Source: DASQVO01 sp035640715
GTDB taxonomy: Bacteria; Actinomycetota; Actinomycetes; Streptosporangiales; Streptosporangiaceae
NCBI GenBank assembly: GCA_035640715.1
Contig: DASQVO010000554.1
Location: forward strand, 1-25,021
DNA: 25,021 bases
Reading direction: 5' to 3'
The translations under genes were made by a program, and so were the position numbers. Shown here piece after piece: positions 24,359 to 25,021 of this stretch. The first letter of the stretch is position 1. The number at the start of each line of letters is the position of its first letter. The notes under the pieces were generated by a model. That model did no database searches, was not told the DNA's origin, and saw only the letters and a program-made list of their open reading frames with translations.

Positions 24359-24747
24359 GCCAGCCCGGTGCCGCCGAGCCCGGCCGGGCGGGGACCGCCC
24401 GGCGGAGGCCCATCCCGAGGCCCATCCTGAGGCGCCTCTGCGCGACCGTGCTGGCCTTCGAGGCGATCGTGATCGTGCTCGCCATGCCCGTCGCCATCAC
24501 CGTCGAGCACGTCCGCCAGGCGAGCGCCGGCGCCGTCGGCGGTGGGCTGGCGCTCGCGGCCGTGCTGCTCGCAGCGGCGGTCGGCCGGGCCCGGTGGGCC
24601 CTCATCGCCGGTACCGTGCTGCAGGGCCTGATCATCGCTGCCGGGTTCGAGGTGACCGCGCTTTACGTCCTCGGGATCATCTTCGCGGCATTCTGGTTCA
24701 CCGGAATCTGGATGGCAGGCAGGCTGGAGCGGGCCGAGTCGCGTTAG
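24355..24747 (+). CDS. DUF4233-type membrane protein
   Basis: A 130-residue membrane protein, the usual companion of folC in actinobacteria (same position as the gene next to folC in Mycobacterium). A basic, Pro-rich N-terminus (ARRRPIPRPILRR) precedes about four hydrophobic segments (approximately 29-50, 58-77, 80-97 and 100-120), ending FWFTGIWMAGRLERAE. The GTG start overlaps the folC TGA (GTGA at 24355-24358), so the two are translationally coupled. Function is unknown; the conserved pairing suggests a role linked to folate metabolism or simply shared expression. Confidence 0.85.
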   Translation: MSQPGAAEPGRAGTARRRPIPRPILRRLCATVLAFEAIVIVLAMPVAITVEHVRQASAGAVGGGLALAAVLLAAAVGRARWALIAGTVLQGLIIAAGFEVTALYVLGIIFAAFWFTGIWMAGRLERAESR

Positions 24748-24789
24748 TCTGGGGAATCGTCGCCCTGAGTATTTAGAGGTGAGCGATTC

Positions 24790-25021
24790 GTGACGAGTGG
24801 TCCCCATGTGCCCGGTAATGCGCCATTGGGCCTGCCTGCCCTTGGCCAGCAGGCACAGCGAGCGCCCACCCGGCATCTGGGGTACGAAGCGCCTCCCGGG
24901 CGGCCCCGCTGGGCCCTCTGGGCCCGCCAGGCCCGGCGGGGCGCCCACGCGGCGCCCAGGGCGCATCACACCGGCTCGATGCGGATGGATCAAGCACGGG
25001 AAGGCCGGTACCGGCAGGGCC
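24790..25021 (+). CDS. 5' part of an unrecognised gene, cut by the window end
   Basis: GTG 24790 has GAGGTG about eight nt upstream and opens a frame with no stop up to the window end (77 codons). The visible residues are Pro/Gly/Ala/Arg-rich (GPHVPGNAPLGLPALGQQ, then RWALWARQARRGAHAAP). This could be a disordered N-terminal region ahead of a domain outside the window. In many actinomycetes ndk follows folC-DUF4233; this does not look like the start of ndk. It begins 42 nt after the DUF4233 stop. Confidence 0.4.
   Translation, partial: MTSGPHVPGNAPLGLPALGQQAQRAPTRHLGYEAPPGRPRWALWARQARRGAHAAPRAHHTGSMRMDQAREGRYRQG

Overview
This is a GC-rich window from an actinomycete (Actinomycetota). Codon third positions are dominated by G/C, GTG/TTG starts are common, and the tig-clpP1-clpP2-clpX and valS-folC-DUF4233 blocks are typical of that phylum. 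I cannot name the genus from sequence alone; a Streptosporangiales-like soil actinomycete is a reasonable guess.

Layout. (1) 1-3240 looks like accessory DNA: a partial unknown gene, a 38-aa membrane peptide translationally coupled to a HAD hydrolase, a convergent XRE-type regulator with a striking array of 11-bp-phased half-sites at its promoter, and the C-terminal stub of a tyrosine integrase pointing at the 3' end of tRNA-Gly(TCC). This is best read as the decayed end of an integrative element that extends off the left edge. (2) 3240-10500 is a metabolic/secreted-enzyme region: a secreted class 2-type lipase, a decayed gene resembling a PucR regulator, an amidohydrolase whose metal site seems damaged, a PsiE-like membrane protein, an SDR oxidoreductase, an overlapping pair (Asp-box beta-propeller plus MoaD/ThiS-like protein ending in Gly-Gly), and a lipoprotein polysaccharide deacetylase. 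(3) 10580-12390 holds tRNA-Pro(TGG) followed directly by two near-identical 90-bp GC-rich repeats, a small conserved-looking gene whose reading frame runs through those repeats, and a divergent GlxA-type AraC regulator. (4) 12571-17145 is the proteostasis operon: trigger factor, ClpP1, ClpP2, ClpX, with a ClgR-like site ahead of clpP1 and an unusual C-terminal extension on ClpP2. (5) 17242-24747 holds valS (apparently leaderless), an MFS exporter, a membrane diguanylate cyclase behind an AT-rich promoter island, folC and a DUF4233 membrane protein. The window ends in the 5' part of an unrecognised gene.

How genes work together. Trigger factor folds nascent chains, and ClpX feeds the ClpP1P2 barrel. 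FolC and DUF4233 overlap by 4 nt, as do the propeller and the MoaD-like gene, and the small peptide and the HAD gene, so each pair is probably translated together. The least explained parts are the propeller/MoaD-like pair, the phased operator array with its XRE/HAD/micropeptide module, and the 90-bp repeats at tRNA-Pro.
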